This document shows, piece after piece, positions 34,264-42,920 of a DNA stretch of 64,000 nucleotides. Numbering within the stretch: position 1 is the stretch's first letter; the number at the start of each line of letters is the position of its first letter. A program made the translations under genes and the position numbers. The stretch is taken from positions 1 through 64,000 of the forward strand of contig NZ_JACIAH010000015.1 in assembly GCF_014194695.1 (NCBI RefSeq). The letters are read 5' to 3'. Source of the DNA: Rhizobium sp. BK399 (GTDB lineage Bacteria; Pseudomonadota; Alphaproteobacteria; Rhizobiales; Rhizobiaceae). Under the pieces are notes generated by a model. The model saw only the letters and a list, made by a program, of their open reading frames with translations. It ran no database searches and was not told where the DNA came from.

Positions 34264-35153
34264 CAATGCCCCGCTGCTTTGTCGAGGCGCAATGCGCCGA
34301 TCAAAATGATGGCAACGAGGGCGACCAGCAGGAAGACCCATGTCGAGGCCGCGGAACCGATGCCGAGTTCCTGGAAGCTGATCAGGCGGTCGCGAGCGTA
34401 GATCGAGACGGTCATGACCTTTTCGTTGCTGCCGGCGAGCACATAGGACAGGTCGAACATGCGCAGCGCATCAAGCGAGCGAAACAGGACTGCGACGCCG
34501 ATTGCGGGCCGCAGCATGGGAAGAGTGATCGACCAGAACCGTTTCCATGCCGGGATCCCGTCCACGGCCGCCGCCTCGAAGATTTCGTGAGACAGCATCT
34601 GCAGGCCAGCAAGGATGAGAAGGACCATGAACGGCGTCGTCATCCACACGTCGATGAAGATAACGACACCCATGATCAGCGAGCCGCTCGCGGTCCAGGC
34701 AACCCCGTGATCGATGAGGCCGAGTTCGATCAGCACCTTGTTGATCACCCCGAACTGGTCGTTGAGCATCCATTCCCAGATCTTTGTCGCGACCACCACC
34801 GGAATGGCCCACGGCACCAGGATCGCCGCGCGGGCAAGGCCGCGGCCGGGAATTGCATCGTTGATCAGGAGCGCGATTGCGAGCCCAAGGACGGTCTCGA
34901 TCGATACCGATATGACGGTGAATACCAAGGTGTTCCTGACGGCAAGCCACCAGCTCGGATCGTTGAAGACCTCGAGGAAATTGGCAAGGCCCACCATGGT
35001 GTAAACGCCCGGGTCGTCGAGATAGGCGTCGGTGAACGCAAAGAAGAAGGTGCGCCCGAGCGGCCACACGGCCACGACGAGCATCGCTGCGATGACCGGC
35101 AGCAGGAAGAACCAGGCGGCGCGATGGTCGCGGCGGGCAAGGCGGGCACTCAT
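34263..35153 (-). CDS. Carbohydrate ABC transporter permease, MalF type
   Basis: 296 residues with six membrane helices and the EAA loop (FEAAAVDGIPAWKRFWSITLP). The N-terminal WFFLLPVIAAMLVVAVWP is the first helix. It forms the channel with the MalG-type permease; ATGA overlaps with the ATPase gene upstream show one coupled operon. Confidence 0.9.
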   Translation of the reverse strand: MSARLARRDHRAAWFFLLPVIAAMLVVAVWPLGRTFFFAFTDAYLDDPGVYTMVGLANFLEVFNDPSWWLAVRNTLVFTVISVSIETVLGLAIALLINDAIPGRGLARAAILVPWAIPVVVATKIWEWMLNDQFGVINKVLIELGLIDHGVAWTASGSLIMGVVIFIDVWMTTPFMVLLILAGLQMLSHEIFEAAAVDGIPAWKRFWSITLPMLRPAIGVAVLFRSLDALRMFDLSYVLAGSNEKVMTVSIYARDRLISFQELGIGSAASTWVFLLVALVAIILIGALRLDKAAGH

Positions 35154-36256
35154 CGGATCGCCCTCCTTGCATCCGTCTCGTCAGACGGAACCGCGATCCG
35201 CTCACCGTCGGCGGCAAAGAAGAAGATGGAGTGATCCTCGAAGGAGAGCGCAACGTCCTTGCCGATTAACGACTGTTCGGGGGAGGCTGCAAGCCGGATC
35301 ACCCAGATCGGGCCGCCAGCGATCCTGCAATAGGCGAAATGCTCGTGGCCGAGATCCTCGACGCGCTCGAGCACGCAGTCGAAGCGGCCGGTACCGGCCG
35401 GGACAATGCGCAAGGCCTCCGGCCTGACACCGATTTCCGCCGGTGCCGCAAGGTTGGCAACCCGTGGGAGCCACAGGCCGCCCGGGCCGAGCACGCCCTC
35501 GCCGCGATCGTCCGCTCCTGCCTTCACGGGAAGGAAGTTCATCCGCGGGCTGCCGATAAAGCCTGCGACGAAGCGATTGTCCGGGCGATGGTAGAGCTCA
35601 GAGGGCGTACCGATCTGCTCTACGCGGCCGTGGTTGAGAACGACGATCCGATCGGCGAGGGTCATGGCCTCCGACTGGTCGTGGGTGACATAGATCATCG
35701 TGGTGCGAAGGTCCTCGTGGAGCCTTGCGATTTCCATCCGCATTTCCATCCTGAGATCGGCATCCAGATTGGACAGCGGTTCATCGAACAGGAAGATGTC
35801 CGGTTGCCTGACCAGCGCCCGCCCAATGGCGACGCGCTGTCGCTGGCCTCCGGACAGTTCACGCGGTCGCCGCTGCAACAGGTGGTCGACCTTCAGCATG
35901 CGGGCGACGGTTTCTACCTTGCGCGCGATCGCATCGCGCTTGATCCCCATTGTTTCCAGCGCAAATCCGATATTGCGGGCAACCGTCATGTGCGGATAGA
36001 GCGCATAGGACTGGAAGACGAAGGCAACGCCTCGCTTGGCGGCGGGGACGTCGGTGACGTCGTCGCCGCCGATTCTGACTGTTCCTGACGATGCGGAGAT
36101 CAGGCCGGCGACGATGCGAAGCAGCGTTGACTTGCCGCATCCCGAGGGACCGACAAAGACGACGAATTCTCCGTCCTTAATCGCAAGGTTCACATCCTGA
36201 ATGACCTTATGTGTTCCGAAACTCTTCGAAACGGATTCCATCGAAACCGATGCCAT
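35150..36256 (-). CDS. Sugar ABC transporter ATPase, UgpC/MalK type
   Basis: 368 residues. Walker A GPSGCGKST, Q loop FQSYALYPHM, signature LSGGQRQRVA, Walker B DIFLFDEPLSNLDA, switch His in YVTHDQ. The C-terminal TOBE-like regulatory domain (FIGSPRMNFLP, VGVRPEALRI-type) is intact. It energises the import of a carbohydrate. It follows the binding-protein gene after a 108-base gap with a terminator-like hairpin. Confidence 0.93.
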   Translation of the reverse strand: MASVSMESVSKSFGTHKVIQDVNLAIKDGEFVVFVGPSGCGKSTLLRIVAGLISASSGTVRIGGDDVTDVPAAKRGVAFVFQSYALYPHMTVARNIGFALETMGIKRDAIARKVETVARMLKVDHLLQRRPRELSGGQRQRVAIGRALVRQPDIFLFDEPLSNLDADLRMEMRMEIARLHEDLRTTMIYVTHDQSEAMTLADRIVVLNHGRVEQIGTPSELYHRPDNRFVAGFIGSPRMNFLPVKAGADDRGEGVLGPGGLWLPRVANLAAPAEIGVRPEALRIVPAGTGRFDCVLERVEDLGHEHFAYCRIAGGPIWVIRLAASPEQSLIGKDVALSFEDHSIFFFAADGERIAVPSDETDARRAIR

Positions 36257-36301
36257 TGTTCACCTTGGCTTGCACAGGGGCAGGGCCGGCTTGCTGCCGG
36301 C

Positions 36302-36356
36302 GAAAAAAGGACGCGGGGGTCAGCGCCACGGTCGCCCTGCGACGCCCCCCGCGTCT
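36302..36356 (-). terminator. Hairpin with T-tract between binding protein and ATPase genes
   Basis: On the minus strand, GACGCGGGGG (36355 downward) pairs with CCCCCGCGTC (ending about 36309) around a loop of roughly 25 bases, and is followed by CTTTTTT. This is a plausible intrinsic terminator or attenuator placed just after the binding-protein gene; it would let the binding protein be made in excess over the membrane parts. Confidence 0.65.
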
Positions 36357-36364
36357 TTTGCCGA

Positions 36365-37621
36365 TTAGCGGCTTTCCTTGAGCTTCTCGAGGCGTTTGCC
36401 GAGTGAAGCGAAACCGTCCTTGGGATCGGTGGAACCCGACAGCATGTCGTGCACGGAGCGATAGAAGGCCTGGGAGACTCGGTTGTAGCTGGTGCCCGTA
36501 TAGCCTGATGGCCGCACCGCACTGTCTGCGAAGGCCTGCTGGTTGTCCTTCAGGAACGGGATCTTTTCCAGAACCTCGGGATCGCTGTAAAGCGACTGGA
36601 TGGATGGATTGAGGGTTGCGTCGACGGCACGCATCTTCTGCATGTCGGTGCCGGTGATGAAGTTCACAAAGTCTGCAGCGACCTCAGGCTTTGCACTGTA
36701 CTTGGAAACGCCATAGTACATCGGACCAAGGCAACCGCTGGATTTCTGCCCCTCCTTGCCGACAGGCAGTGGCATGACCCCGACCTTGTCGATGATCGCG
36801 CTGCCCTCCTTGTGGGAGGTTCCCCAGACATAGGGCCAGTTGCGATGGAATACTGCGTCGCCGGCTTCGAAGACCGCCCGTGACGCCTCCTCATCGTAGT
36901 TCAGGACGCCTTCCGGACTGATCGAACCAATCCATCCCTTTGCCTTCTTGATCGCCTCGGCGGCGTCGGCATTGTTGATCGTCACCTTTCCGTCATCCGA
37001 GATGATGGTGCCGCCGCCATTGGAGGCAATCACCTCGATCGCATCGCAGGTCAGGCCCTCATAGCTTTTTGCCTGCCAGGCATAGCCCCACATCTTGTCG
37101 TGGCCGTCAGCACGCTCCTTGTCCTGGATTTCCTTCGCCGTGCTGGCAAGTTCGTCCCAGGTCTTCGGCGGCTGCTTGCCATATTTTTCAAGGAGGTCCT
37201 TGCGATAGAACATCAGGCCCACATCCATGTAGGCGGGCATCGCGACAAGGTTGCCGTCAAGCTTTGCCGCATTCAGCGTCGAGGCGAAATGCTTGTCCTG
37301 GTCGGCCTGGGGGATCATCGTCTTCAGATCGAGAAGGTTGGCCTTGAACATGCCAAGCCAGATCACGTCGAGAAATAGGACGTCGACATCCTTCGATTTT
37401 GCGGCCAGCAACTGCTGGTAAAGCGGGATCGCATCATCGAGCAGCGCCGGCATCTTGTTGATCTTCGCCTCGTTTCCGGTCTTCGCCTTCCAGGCGTCGG
37501 CAACCTTGGTGCAAAGCTCGAATTCCGTCGGTGAACAGAAGGCCGAAATGGTTTCCGCATGTGCGGTGCTGGCCCAGAGGCCGGCAACGGCTGCAGCCGC
37601 AGCGAGGCATTTCTTCAACAT
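36365..37621 (-). CDS. Carbohydrate ABC transporter substrate-binding protein
   Basis: 418 residues with a Sec signal (KKCLAAAAAVAGLWASTAHA). The mature protein follows the MalE/CUT1 pattern: AKTGNEAKINKMP, VDVLFLDVIWLGMF, LVAMPAYMDVGLMFYRKDLL, HRNWPYVW and GPMYYGVSKYS. It captures a di- or oligosaccharide or polyol in the periplasm and feeds the adjacent permeases. Divergent from the GntR-type regulator, whose operator candidate lies in its promoter. Confidence 0.92.
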   Translation of the reverse strand: MLKKCLAAAAAVAGLWASTAHAETISAFCSPTEFELCTKVADAWKAKTGNEAKINKMPALLDDAIPLYQQLLAAKSKDVDVLFLDVIWLGMFKANLLDLKTMIPQADQDKHFASTLNAAKLDGNLVAMPAYMDVGLMFYRKDLLEKYGKQPPKTWDELASTAKEIQDKERADGHDKMWGYAWQAKSYEGLTCDAIEVIASNGGGTIISDDGKVTINNADAAEAIKKAKGWIGSISPEGVLNYDEEASRAVFEAGDAVFHRNWPYVWGTSHKEGSAIIDKVGVMPLPVGKEGQKSSGCLGPMYYGVSKYSAKPEVAADFVNFITGTDMQKMRAVDATLNPSIQSLYSDPEVLEKIPFLKDNQQAFADSAVRPSGYTGTSYNRVSQAFYRSVHDMLSGSTDPKDGFASLGKRLEKLKESR

Positions 37622-37676
37622 GAGCTGTTCCTTGTCTTTATCACACTTGAACTGTGTGGAACTCTGTGGTTCCTGA

Positions 37677-37710
37677 TCCTAATAGGACTGGTTATGACCA
37701 GTCATGTCAA
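37677..37710 (-). promoter_or_regulatory. Promoter with palindromic operator upstream of the sugar-binding protein gene
   Basis: On the minus strand a TTGACA hexamer lies at 37710-37705. Seventeen bases downstream is TCCTAT (37687-37682), a plausible -10. The spacer contains the perfect inverted repeat ACTGGT-TATG-ACCAGT (37687-37702), which overlaps the -10 by one base. A second small palindrome, TCCTAATAGGA (37677-37687), overlaps the -10. A repressor bound here would block RNA polymerase. The divergent GntR/UTRA gene is the obvious candidate for that repressor. Confidence 0.6.
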
Positions 37711-37779
37711 CTGGACTCTTGCACTTACTGCGAGCAAAGATGTGACACCGCCTAGCAAGCACCGATCCGGGAGCGGAGC

Positions 37780-38577
37780 GTGACGACAGGACAGAGAGCG
37801 ACAAGCAAGGCCGGTGAGGCGACCATCGACAGGACTGCTCCCCGTCCGCTCCATCAACAGGTTTATGAGGCGCTGCTGTCGTCGATCCGCGAGGGGAAGG
37901 TGCCATTGCGCGGCAAGTTGCCTTCCGAGCGCGAGCTGGTTTCGCTCTACGATGTCAGCCGTATCACCATACGACATGCCGTGCGCGAACTGATCCGCCA
38001 AGGTGTCGTGCAAAGCCAGGCTGGCAAGGGTCTCTACGTTGTCGACAACGGTGCAGGTTTCGAGCTCGAAGTCCTCAAAAGCTTCACCAGCACCGCCCTT
38101 GCAAGTGGTCGCACGCCCGGGCAACGGCTGCTCGACATCGCCGTCGTCAAGGCATCGCTGGATGTCACCCGGCCGTTGATGCTGCCGCCTGGATCGGAGG
38201 TCATCGTCCTGTCGCGCTTGCGTCTGCTCGATAAAATTCCGGTCGTCCTGCAGACGGACTGGATCGCGGCGTCGAGGGCCCCCGGCCTGACCGGTCTTGA
38301 CTGGACGATTGCAAATCGGTCGCTCTATTCTGAATTGCGAGAGCTCTACAAGATTCAGCCGCGCCGGGGCCAGACAACGCTCAGCGCGCGGCTCGCGAGT
38401 GCGGTGGAAGCAGAACTCCTTCAACTTCCACAGCCGGGGGCGGTGCTGACAGTCGACCAGATCGCCTTTGATGAGCGTGACCGGCCGATAAACATGACAT
38501 CCCTGATCCACCACCCCGAACGTTACCCGCTGACATTGCTGCAGTCGGCCACCGGCGACTTCAAGCACTACGGTTGA
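37780..38577 (+). CDS. GntR-family regulator with UTRA domain
   Basis: 265 residues from GTG 37780 (GGAGC upstream). The winged helix is clear: LHQQVYEALLSSIREGKVP, LPSERELVSLYDVSRITI RHAVRELI in sequence. The C-terminal UTRA effector domain (LASGRTPGQRLLD, VIVLSRLRLLDKIPVVLQTDW, LYSELRELYKIQPRRGQTTL) places it in the HutC subgroup. It is divergent from the sugar-importer operon and very likely represses it, with the transported sugar or a phosphate derivative as inducer. Confidence 0.9.
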   Translation: MTTGQRATSKAGEATIDRTAPRPLHQQVYEALLSSIREGKVPLRGKLPSERELVSLYDVSRITIRHAVRELIRQGVVQSQAGKGLYVVDNGAGFELEVLKSFTSTALASGRTPGQRLLDIAVVKASLDVTRPLMLPPGSEVIVLSRLRLLDKIPVVLQTDWIAASRAPGLTGLDWTIANRSLYSELRELYKIQPRRGQTTLSARLASAVEAELLQLPQPGAVLTVDQIAFDERDRPINMTSLIHHPERYPLTLLQSATGDFKHYG

Positions 38578-38724
38578 TGTTGTCGCATGGCGGAGGGCCG
38601 CGGCCTGTACCGCCGTTTCATAAGAGTGAGAGACGCGATGAACGGCACAAAACCGCGCGGCTCTGAATTGTCATCCCGGCGACCTCGATCGCTCCTCGGC
38701 CCTCGCTCCTTGGCCCCGGGACGG

Positions 38725-39405
38725 CTACCCGATGATCTGTCGCCTAGGGACAATTGACATCAGACCGTCCCCAGCGATTTCGGGAGAAATGGTCGTGTAG
38801 TTTTCGATTGATGGGCGATTGCCGAGATCTTGCTTGTGACCGGCGGCTGTTATCACCAGGACGCTTGCTCCCGCCGCTTCGCCCGCCTGCACGCCGGCCT
38901 CGACATCCTCGAAGACGAGACAGTCGGCTGAACGAACGCCGAGGACCTCGGCGCCAAGGATGTAGCACTGGGGATTCGGCTTGCCGATGGTAACGTCGTC
39001 TCCGGTGACCATGAAGCGGGGAACGGGCAGCCCTGCTGCGCCAAGCCGGCGTAGGGCCAGAGGCTTGGTCGAGGAGGTTACGATTGCCCAGCGCTCGGGC
39101 GGCAGCGCGGCGAGGAACTCCGCAGCGCCGGGAATGGCGACAACACCGTCGACGTCGTCGATTTCGGCCTTCGTGATCTTGTCGGATTCTGCGACAGGAT
39201 CGATACCGGGAAGGCCGAGCTGACGGATCGTGTCGATACCCCGTTTTCCGTGCATGGTCGGCAGGAAGCGGACGGGATCAAGTCCGTGGCGCTCTGCCCA
39301 GGCTCCCCAGACCCGTTCCGCTGACGCGGTCGAGCTCAGGATGGTGCCGTCCATGTCGAAGAGGAACGCGGCATACTGGTTTGGATCGGGAAAGGCGGAC
39401 GGCAC
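38725..39405 (-). CDS. HAD-family phosphatase (beta-phosphoglucomutase/phosphoglycolate phosphatase-like)
   Basis: 226 residues. Motif I FDMDGTILSS, motif II IVTSST, motif III lysine in TIGKPNPQCY and motif IV FEDVEAGVQAG are all present; a helical cap lies between. It would hydrolyse a phosphate ester, perhaps a sugar phosphate linked with the adjacent importer, but specificity is unknown. Confidence 0.88.
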   Translation of the reverse strand: MPSAFPDPNQYAAFLFDMDGTILSSTASAERVWGAWAERHGLDPVRFLPTMHGKRGIDTIRQLGLPGIDPVAESDKITKAEIDDVDGVVAIPGAAEFLAALPPERWAIVTSSTKPLALRRLGAAGLPVPRFMVTGDDVTIGKPNPQCYILGAEVLGVRSADCLVFEDVEAGVQAGEAAGASVLVITAAGHKQDLGNRPSIENYTTISPEIAGDGLMSIVPRRQIIG

Positions 39406-39493
39406 GGTGATCTCCTGGCTTTACGGATACGGCCTCATATGTGGCCTGTGTCGCAGAAGGCCGCAAGGATCGGACTGACGATCATCGTGGAGA

Positions 39494-40054
39494 TCACGTG
39501 AGACCGCTGAGCGTCAGCATGACGCAGAAAACGAGAAGAACCGCGGAGCCGCAGCGCCGGGCAAACAGCGGCATTTCCTGCCTCCGGCCGATGATCGCCC
39601 GTCCGAAGGCAAGCCACAGAGCGGAGGTCGCCGCCGTGGTTGCCAACAAAACCAGCATAGTCGGGACGGCATCTGCCCCCACTGACGGCACCATGGCCAG
39701 CCCGATGATGATGGCCTTCGGATTGAGGAGCGTCGTGACGAAGAGTTCGCGCGGGCCAACGGTTGCTGCCTTCCCACCTTGAGAAGGTGCCCACAGTTTC
39801 AATGCCAGGGCGAGAACCCAGGTCGCCGCAAGAAACTTCACGGCCTGGGCGATTTCGGGATGTGAATGAAAGATTGGACTGGCAAAGCCGGAGACCAGCA
39901 GGACCATGATTTGATAGGCGACAACCACCGCACCCACAAGCGTGAGGCATCGTCCTGGTGTGAGGGCGGAGGTGGCCAGGGCAAGCACGGCATTTGTCGG
40001 GCCGGGTAGAACGAGAAGGCCAAAGACGCCAAGCCCGAATGTTAAAAGATCCAT
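39494..40054 (-). CDS. LysE/RhtB-family exporter
   Basis: About 186 residues from ATG 40054 with GGAAGG upstream. The N-terminal GLLVLPGPTNAVLALATSAL is the family's conserved start, followed by helices through FLAATWVLALALKLW, LLNPKAIIIGLAMV and SALWLAFGRAI. Such proteins export amino acids or related compounds. No operon partner indicates the substrate. Confidence 0.85.
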   Translation of the reverse strand: MDLLTFGLGVFGLLVLPGPTNAVLALATSALTPGRCLTLVGAVVVAYQIMVLLVSGFASPIFHSHPEIAQAVKFLAATWVLALALKLWAPSQGGKAATVGPRELFVTTLLNPKAIIIGLAMVPSVGADAVPTMLVLLATTAATSALWLAFGRAIIGRRQEMPLFARRCGSAVLLVFCVMLTLSGLT

Positions 40055-40157
40055 GTCACAAACCTTCCTATCTGGCATCCTTCTGGCACGACCGCGTCAA
40101 CAGTCTTGATCGGAATCAACTGTGACGACCCTGATGAGAATATTGGCTTATAACTAG

Positions 40158-40560
40158 TTATAATGTATCTATCTTATATCTCCATAAACCGGAGATGTGC
40201 GCCTTGTCCGAGCATGCGTCCCTGAACCACGGATGCTGGTCAGAGGTGTGATTGACGACAAGATCGATCAGGACGCGTATGCCGCGCTGTTTTGCGCCAT
40301 GGGTGAATTCGACGAAATCGCCAAGCGTGCCGTATCGACGATCGACGTTGTAGTAGTCGGAAACGTCGTAACGGTCGTCGCGTCCGGGGGACGTCTGGAA
40401 GGGCTCAGCCATATGGCGGTGACGCCGAGTCCGGCGAGATAGTCGAGACGTCGCTCAAGGCCCTGAAAATCACCTACGCCGTCGCCGTTCACCATCCATG
40501 AATGTCCCGACGGAAAGAGAATAGATGACGGCGTTCTTGTACCAGAGGTCATTGATCAAG
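40158..40560 (-). pseudogene. Glycoside hydrolase family 13 (trehalose synthase/alpha-amylase-like) N-terminal remnant
   Basis: Three frames carry consecutive parts of one GH13 N-terminus: LWYKNAVIYSLSVGTFMD, then, after a frame change near 40490, GDGVGDFQGLERRLDYLAGL, then, after another near 40407, FQTSPGRDDRYDVSDYYNVD through LIDLVVNHTSDQHPWFRDA. Similarity ends there and the frame stops at 40158, so the catalytic Asp and most of the barrel are gone. It is a truncated, frameshifted remnant. Confidence 0.85.
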
Positions 40561-40729
40561 ATCATGCTCCCTTGAAAGACGCACCCCGGAGGCAAGCGTG
40601 CGAGCCCGCGAAAGGTTCCCTGGCCAGGAGTGAAGGCCCGATCCGGTACGCAGAGACCGAGCCCCCGGGCATCGTGACGTGACGCCGTTGCGCAACGGAA
40701 GGAAAGGGCCGCAGAGCGTGACGCCCCCT

Positions 40730-41311
40730 CTATGTGAGGCTCTTGCCCGTGCGCCTTGCCGCTTCATTGCGAACCAGGTGCCAGCATTGAAGGTCGAGCA
40801 TTGCGTCGGGCAGGGCGCGGTGGGTTGGCGCATTGCCGGACCTGATGGTGGCAATGACGCCCTCGACAAGGTTTGCGAGCGCGGCTTCGTCCGCTGCAGG
40901 TGCCATGAGATCGCGCGCAGCGGCGAGAAATGCGTCCCTGGATTTGCCGATCCTCAGAGCGTGGCGTGGCAGGCCGCCGGCGCGCAGGAGGACGCTCAGC
41001 CATTTTCCGTCCCATGAGGGAGCGCTGGCATAGAGGTCGTGCCCTGAAAGCTCTTTCATCATGCCCTGCGCCACCTCATCCGCGGCGATGCCGTCGCTAT
41101 CGATGAGTTCTCGCGAAATGCCGTGGATCGCTTGCGCCTCGGTGGACCAATCGGTCCAGTCGGGTGCGGGGCGTATCAGGAAGGAACGGGAGCGACCGTC
41201 CTGAAACACCCAGGCAACCTCGATCGGGAAGCTCTGCTTGGCGAGTGACGATGCTTCGAAATCCAGGAATACGATCAAGGGGATATCACCGGTGCTGCTG
41301 CCTCCCACCAT
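40730..41311 (-). CDS. DEDD-type 3'-5' exonuclease-like protein
   Basis: 193 residues. It carries the exonuclease fold landmarks: FLDFEASSL near residue 15 with Asp and Glu, PIEVAWVF, then STEAQAIHGISREL and the later Asp in APSWDGKWLS near residue 100. The canonical pattern DxE ... H/YxxxD is only partly visible, so activity on nucleic acid is not certain. It is a single gene between two decayed loci. Confidence 0.7.
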   Translation of the reverse strand: MVGGSSTGDIPLIVFLDFEASSLAKQSFPIEVAWVFQDGRSRSFLIRPAPDWTDWSTEAQAIHGISRELIDSDGIAADEVAQGMMKELSGHDLYASAPSWDGKWLSVLLRAGGLPRHALRIGKSRDAFLAAARDLMAPAADEAALANLVEGVIATIRSGNAPTHRALPDAMLDLQCWHLVRNEAARRTGKSLT

Positions 41312-41341
41312 GTCATTGGCCAGGCTCGGGGGCGCGCGTCG

Positions 41342-41400
41342 AGCCAGTGACGAATTGGCCAGTGACGACTTGGCCAGTGACGACTTGGGCCAGTGACGAG
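41342..41400 (+). repeat. Short tandem repeat, four copies of GCCAGTGACGA
   Basis: The 11-base core GCCAGTGACGA occurs four times in a row with 4-5 base spacers ATTG, CTTG and CTTGG, so the unit is 15-16 bases. It lies between the exonuclease-like gene start and the decayed ABC ATPase remnant. It is too short and regular for CRISPR and has no spacer diversity. Confidence 0.85.
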
Positions 41401-41454
41401 GCGGCGCCTTGCAGCATCGGTATCATATCCGGCCGCCGTTGGCAGCCATTACAT

Positions 41455-41900
41455 CGGATAGCTCGAGGTTCGGGACGAGCCGCTCGTCGCAGTGCAGACC
41501 GGCCTGCTGGCCAGACAAGCCCAAGGCGCTCTGGAAGTCAGCGCCAGCGCGTCGCGATCGGCCGCGCCATCATTCGCAATCCGCAGGTCTTCTTTTCGAG
41601 GAGCCGCTATCGAATCTCGATGCACCACTGCGCTGCACCTCGAACGAACTGCACGCGAAACTCGGCGCGACGATGATCTACGTCGCCCAAGATCAGGTCG
41701 AGGCATTGACCATGGCAGACAAGATCGTTGTCCTGAATGGCGGGAAATCGAACGGGTTGGCAGCCCATGACGCTCTACAACAAGCCTGCAACGCCTTTCG
41801 TCGCCGGGTTCAACGGGGCACAGAAGATGAACTTCTTCAATGGAGAGCCTGCTGCGAAAGAGATGGTGAAGCCCCGGCGCAGCAGGGCAGGCACCTGAAA
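41455..41900 (+). pseudogene. Sugar ABC transporter ATPase (UgpC/MalK type), internal and C-terminal remnant
   Basis: Parts of an ATPase appear in several frames: RPKAL-type region, QRQRVAIGRAI, then EEPLSNLDAPLRC, LHAKLGATMIYVAQDQVEAL and TMADKIVVLNGGK, then, in another frame, MTLYNKPATPFVAGF and KMNFFNGE. Walker A and the signature start are missing. Several frame changes make it non-functional. With the GH13 remnant it suggests a lost sugar-utilisation locus. Confidence 0.85.
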
Positions 41901-41927
41901 GCAGAGGACTTGCCGGAGCCAGTCGGA

Positions 41928-42401
41928 CTAACGCCAAGGATGGACTTGCCGGCGAGCGCAGCAAGGATGATCGGGAGCTGTCCCTTTCGGGAAATGGGAG
42001 ACACCGAACAGGCGCAGCACCGGGCCGAAATTCATGTCGGCTTCGAGCGATCGCGCATCCCGGTCGAGCCAGCGGGCAAGACGCATTGCCCAGCGCTCGA
42101 TTGCCCGTCTTGCCAGCCGTCCGGCGAGGTTCGGGTGATGTGCTGCATGGCAGCCGTTGCAGAGCACGACCAGGCTCGACAGTTCATAGGAGCCGCCCAT
42201 CGATCGCTGCAGGAGGTGATGAAAGTCAGCATCACGCGATCGCAGCTTCGTCAAGCACGAAACGCACTTGTATCCATCCCGCGCAAGCACAAGGCGGCGC
42301 GTGTCTTCCCAATGTCCCACGAGGCGAAGCTCGTCGTCGGTTGTCGTGCTGCCAGTCTGAAGGATAGTCGCTGAGAAATGGAACCAGATTGGTGCCCTCA
42401 C
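41928..42401 (-). CDS. HNH endonuclease domain protein
   Basis: About 157 residues if it starts at GTG 42401; the frame is open further upstream to 42557 but that part looks non-coding, so the start is uncertain. The HNH core is clear: RDGYKCVSC, then DFHHLLQRSMGG, SSLVVLCNGCHAAHH with the paired cysteines that hold a structural zinc. Many such stand-alone HNH proteins cut DNA. No restriction or phage partner is nearby. Confidence 0.65.
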   Translation of the reverse strand: MRAPIWFHFSATILQTGSTTTDDELRLVGHWEDTRRLVLARDGYKCVSCLTKLRSRDADFHHLLQRSMGGSYELSSLVVLCNGCHAAHHPNLAGRLARRAIERWAMRLARWLDRDARSLEADMNFGPVLRLFGVSHFPKGTAPDHPCCARRQVHPWR

Positions 42402-42608
42402 ACCGGCCGCGCTGCCCGGTCTGAAGCCCCGGGCGCGGCTTGCAAGGCATGGGCTATCGCACCAGCTTTCGAAGCCGCGGCATTCCCCTGGAAGCCATGA
42501 CAGGCGCGGTGAAGGGGCGCGGCACTGATGGCATGACAGTCGTCCGCAGGGAGGCAACCCGATGGTCGCCGCAACGATAAGCGCCGATCGGCCGATGGTT
42601 GGCGAACG

Positions 42609-42920
42609 TCAGCTGGCGGCCTTCAAGGCCTGCGTCGAACGTCCAGTGATCTCGTTGAGCGTCGAGAGAATCTTTCGAACGCCGTAGTGGTCGGTCGAAT
42701 AATAGATCGTCTGGGCGTCGCGACGGGTTTTCACGACATTCCCCTCACGAAGACGGGCGAGATGCTGGGAGAGAGCCGATTGCGAAAGGCCGACGCGTTT
42801 CGCCAAGTCGCCGACGTTCAATTCATTGTCCAGGAGAAGGCTGGCAATCAGCAGTCTTTTTTCATTTGCCAGGAGCGAAAGAAGTCTAGCCTCTTCCTCG
42901 AATTCTGTATCCATGCGCAT
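42609..42920 (-). CDS. ArsR-family regulator, NolR-like
   Basis: 103 residues. The winged helix region LLSLLANEKRLLIASLLLD, VGDLAKRVGLSQSALSQHLARLREGNVV and TRRDAQTIYYS is close to the rhizobial nodulation repressor NolR (the VGLSQSALSQHL and RRDAQTIYYS motifs are characteristic). It has no metal-binding Cys-X-Cys box, so it is unlikely to be a metal sensor. AGGTGA lies upstream of ATG 42920; ATG 42914 is an alternative. It stands alone; targets cannot be read from context. Confidence 0.88.
   Translation of the reverse strand: MRMDTEFEEEARLLSLLANEKRLLIASLLLDNELNVGDLAKRVGLSQSALSQHLARLREGNVVKTRRDAQTIYYSTDHYGVRKILSTLNEITGRSTQALKAAS

Noticed and set aside
34113..35234. 373-codon plus-strand frame opposite the sugar permeases
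   Set aside because: Highly charged, repetitive composition typical of antisense frames in GC-rich DNA; the permeases on the minus strand are clear.
41342..41400. Possible CRISPR array
   Set aside because: Units are only 15-16 bases with near-identical 4-5 base spacers and no cas genes; this is a simple tandem repeat.
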